A stretch of 46,532 nucleotides of DNA from Chitinophagaceae bacterium (lineage in GTDB: Bacteria > Bacteroidota > Bacteroidia > Chitinophagales > Chitinophagaceae): NCBI GenBank assembly GCA_009996675.1, contig JAACZQ010000044.1:1-46532 (forward strand), given 5' to 3'. The notes under the pieces were generated by a model, which searched no databases, was not told where the DNA came from, and saw only the letters and a program-made list of their open reading frames with translations. Within the stretch, counting starts at the first letter, position 1; the number at the start of each line of letters is the position of its first letter. Position numbers and translations under genes: made by a program. Below, one piece after another: positions 44,414 through 46,532 of this stretch.

Positions 44414-46532
44414 TCAGGGAATATCATCTCGCCTGATCAGCGGGAAGATCAGGTAGCGGGTGATCGCTACACCAGCGGCCATACCCACCAGAATGATCAG
44501 CATCAGGGTTTGAATGGGCATATTAATACAGGTCTGGCTTTCTACTGTGTCACATAAGCCAACATCTTTCATTGCACCACCATTACTTACCTGTGCGGCA
44601 ATATCTGTATTCGCAGCAGGCGAGGATCCGAAGAAAGGGATGGTGTCATCGCTGAACAGATAGGTAAAACAGAACAAGACAAAGAGAATGCTCATGCCCG
44701 TTAATATATATTCTCCGTATTTTTTCCATTTCCAGGACGCGCTGTGCACTTTAATCTGATATACCTGCACAATGATACCGGTAAGCAGCAGCAGGAAGAG
44801 CAGGAGTGTTACCCAGAATAAAAAACCGGTGAGTTTATAGTTTACGTATTCAAACCGGTTTTTGTACCATTCTTTCGGGTCTTTGATGGTTTTGTTCTCG
44901 GCATCCATCAGTGAATCAATACGTAAATCCTCCAGATACTGGTGTAACAGCTGGTTATTGGCGCTGTTGGTGGTATCTTCAAAACATACTTTGCAAGGGT
45001 TTTGCAGGATGTACCAGTATAAAGTCATCCGTCGTTTCAGTTTGTCCAGCCAGGAAAGATCTGCAGCAGGTGTATGCCCAAGCATGGCACTATCGGGCAG
45101 AAAGGAGGTATCAATCAAGGCAAACTTATAGGCCAGCATGTCCCACAGGTCGCCATATCCTTTATCAAATCCAAGTGCATTCAGCGCTACACCTTTTAAT
45201 TTATTCTCCAGGATAAAGTCGTATTTCTTTTCCAGTGAGCTACCGTCATCAAATACAATTCTTACCTGTTTGTTCCGGTTGCGATCGCCTGCAAAAGATT
45301 CAAAGGCATCAATAATAGCGTTGCCGGCTACGGCATCATAATAAACAGGCATATCCTTGTAGGTTTGCCTGATTTCATTGTAGGGAAGGGCCTTGACATA
45401 AGGAGCAAGCAGTTGTTTGTTATTCACTTTCCATTTAATGCCGTAGTAGGGCAGGATAAAAACTGTTTTATTTCCAGGCATCCCCTGGTCGGTGTACCGG
45501 GAGAGGGTATTTTCCAGGGTATTATCGCTTTCACCGGATAAGGCTGCCAGGGCACCTGTACTGGAGGCTGTAGCCGGTTCGGTCATGTCGATCAGAAACC
45601 GGCTCACTACTTTATCGAGTCCTGCTATATCGTAAGCTTCCCGGTCGTCGAATGCGGGCAGGGTAAGGAATAGCTGAAAAGAAGGATTTTCTTCGGCCAT
45701 GGCATCTGAAAGCCGGGTCATGAAATCTGTAAATAATACTTTATCTGCAGCGGATAAATAGTTGAAACGGATATTCACGCCATCAGCATTGCGGAGTTTG
45801 ATGAGGGCAATGATATTGCTGGCCAGTTTACCCTGCAGATTGGGATCGTGCAGAAATTTACTAATATCGGCAGCGGGGGCTGTCATGATAGCTGAAAACA
45901 ATACTTTACAGTTATTGGCCCTTGCCCTGTTGATGACGGAAGCGGTATCCCATCCGTTCAATCCTTTAAAACTGCCATTTTTTTCCTGTATGAATAACGA
46001 TTGATAGATCAATGTATTGATAAGCCCGAATTTGTAACTGCTGAAATCATTATTCAACGTATAGTTATGCAGGCCAATAACTTCAGCCCGGTTTTTGATG
46101 GAGAGGGTAAACCGCTTGATGACTTTATTCACCGTATCGGTCTGGTAATTGATTTCACCCTTGTTCAGTTTCAACTGATTCAACGCACTCAGGGCTTCGC
46201 GTTTGGCTTTGATTTTATCTTCCTCTCTTTTCTTTGCTTCAATGAGCGGGGCAAAATTGCCGGTAACGTCCAGGATTTCTTTATCAGAAATGAATTTGTT
46301 GCTGGGCTCTTCCGGTGTAACGGTATGCGCTGCTTTAACGGAGTCTCTATACAGCTTACTTAGTATCTCGCGCAAATCATTCCGGTAAGCGGTGTCGGAC
46401 CGGAGATGGGCAATCATTTCCAGTACGGCATCAAAATCCTCTTTTTCCCTGATGGATAAACCCGCGATCAGGTTTTTGATTTCTGTTGAAACAGTGTCGA
46501 GGTGATTCGAAACATTCAGTATACGGTCATTG
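44414..46532 (-). CDS. Membrane protein with degenerate GH18-like domain (5' partial)
   Basis: The frame is open to the window edge, so the N-terminus is missing; 705 residues are visible. A TIM-barrel-like region (about residues 140-440 of the visible part) has a chitinase-like layout, but the catalytic DGxDxDxE is DGVNIRFN at about 45784-45761, lacking the acid Glu. It is thus probably not a chitinase. The C-terminus has three membrane segments (near GFLFWVTLLLFLLLLTG, YILTGMSILFVLFCFTYLF, and TLMLIILVGMAAGVAIT) before a short basic tail. It may be a carbohydrate-binding or envelope-structure protein. The following methyltransferase gene is 14 bases away. Confidence 0.65.
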   Translation of the reverse strand, partial: NDRILNVSNHLDTVSTEIKNLIAGLSIREKEDFDAVLEMIAHLRSDTAYRNDLREILSKLYRDSVKAAHTVTPEEPSNKFISDKEILDVTGNFAPLIEAKKREEDKIKAKREALSALNQLKLNKGEINYQTDTVNKVIKRFTLSIKNRAEVIGLHNYTLNNDFSSYKFGLINTLIYQSLFIQEKNGSFKGLNGWDTASVINRARANNCKVLFSAIMTAPAADISKFLHDPNLQGKLASNIIALIKLRNADGVNIRFNYLSAADKVLFTDFMTRLSDAMAEENPSFQLFLTLPAFDDREAYDIAGLDKVVSRFLIDMTEPATASSTGALAALSGESDNTLENTLSRYTDQGMPGNKTVFILPYYGIKWKVNNKQLLAPYVKALPYNEIRQTYKDMPVYYDAVAGNAIIDAFESFAGDRNRNKQVRIVFDDGSSLEKKYDFILENKLKGVALNALGFDKGYGDLWDMLAYKFALIDTSFLPDSAMLGHTPAADLSWLDKLKRRMTLYWYILQNPCKVCFEDTTNSANNQLLHQYLEDLRIDSLMDAENKTIKDPKEWYKNRFEYVNYKLTGFLFWVTLLLFLLLLTGIIVQVYQIKVHSASWKWKKYGEYILTGMSILFVLFCFTYLFSDDTIPFFGSSPAANTDIAAQVSNGGAMKDVGLCDTVESQTCINMPIQTLMLIILVGMAAGVAITRYLIFPLIRRDDIP

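Noticed and set aside
1..46532. tRNA, rRNA, integrase, transposase or attachment-site remnants
   Set aside because: None were recognised by eye. The accessory block at 36.8-46.5 kb shows no flanking direct repeat or tRNA, so mobility is not claimed.

Overview
This window comes from a Bacteroidota chromosome, most likely a Chitinophagaceae-type organism. The evidence is sequence-internal: several intergenic regions carry the Bacteroidota promoter signature (-7 TAnnTTTG with an upstream TTTG) and lack strong Shine-Dalgarno sites. It also encodes family types typical of the phylum: a CarboxypepD_reg-plus-barrel outer-membrane protein, a TlpA-like thioredoxin, paired CCG-domain Fe-S protein, DUF2147 and FemAB-like proteins. 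No tRNA, rRNA, CRISPR array, insertion sequence or integrase was seen.

Region 1 (1-14.0 kb) is the ribosomal stalk and RNA polymerase cluster: rplA (5' end cut by the window), rplJ, rplL, rpoB and rpoC. The usual rplL-rpoB junction is split by an M13 zinc-peptidase lipoprotein and a fatty-acid-hydroxylase/sterol-desaturase membrane protein, and a new promoter is predicted before rpoB. Several spacers carry different palindromic or tandem repeats. Region 2 (14.1-20.7 kb) holds an OmpH/Skp-like protein, an APC amino-acid permease overlapping a heptose-7-phosphate kinase, ispD behind a terminator-like leader hairpin, and a minus-strand trio (amidohydrolase, DUF2147, FemAB-like acyltransferase).

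Region 3 (20.8-31.5 kb) is a long biosynthetic operon, trpE-G-D-C-F-B-A followed by hisH-A-F-IE and a TlpA-like thiol-disulfide protein. Ahead of it is a complete trp attenuator: a 19-residue leader peptide with three consecutive Trp codons, an antiterminator and a rho-independent terminator. The operon arrangement would place the second half of histidine synthesis under tryptophan control.

Region 4 (31.5-36.7 kb) contains an ArsC/Spx-like protein, an outer-membrane beta-barrel receptor, small conserved hypotheticals and a CCG-domain Fe-S oxidoreductase subunit. Region 5 (36.8-46.5 kb) is the accessory part. One plus-strand run encodes (a) a DUF4157 protein with a 16-residue tandem repeat and an Ala/Gly-rich C-terminus, (b) a MidA-like methyltransferase with C-terminal TPRs, (c) a 785-residue protein with a nucleotidyltransferase-like GS...SDxD signature, and (d) a pentapeptide-repeat protein. 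Facing it are a small methyltransferase and a membrane-anchored protein resembling GH18 with a degenerate active site, cut by the window edge. DUF4157 is a known companion of extracellular contractile injection systems (eCIS), so this run is best read as a candidate eCIS cargo or effector module. No sheath, tube or baseplate gene is visible here.
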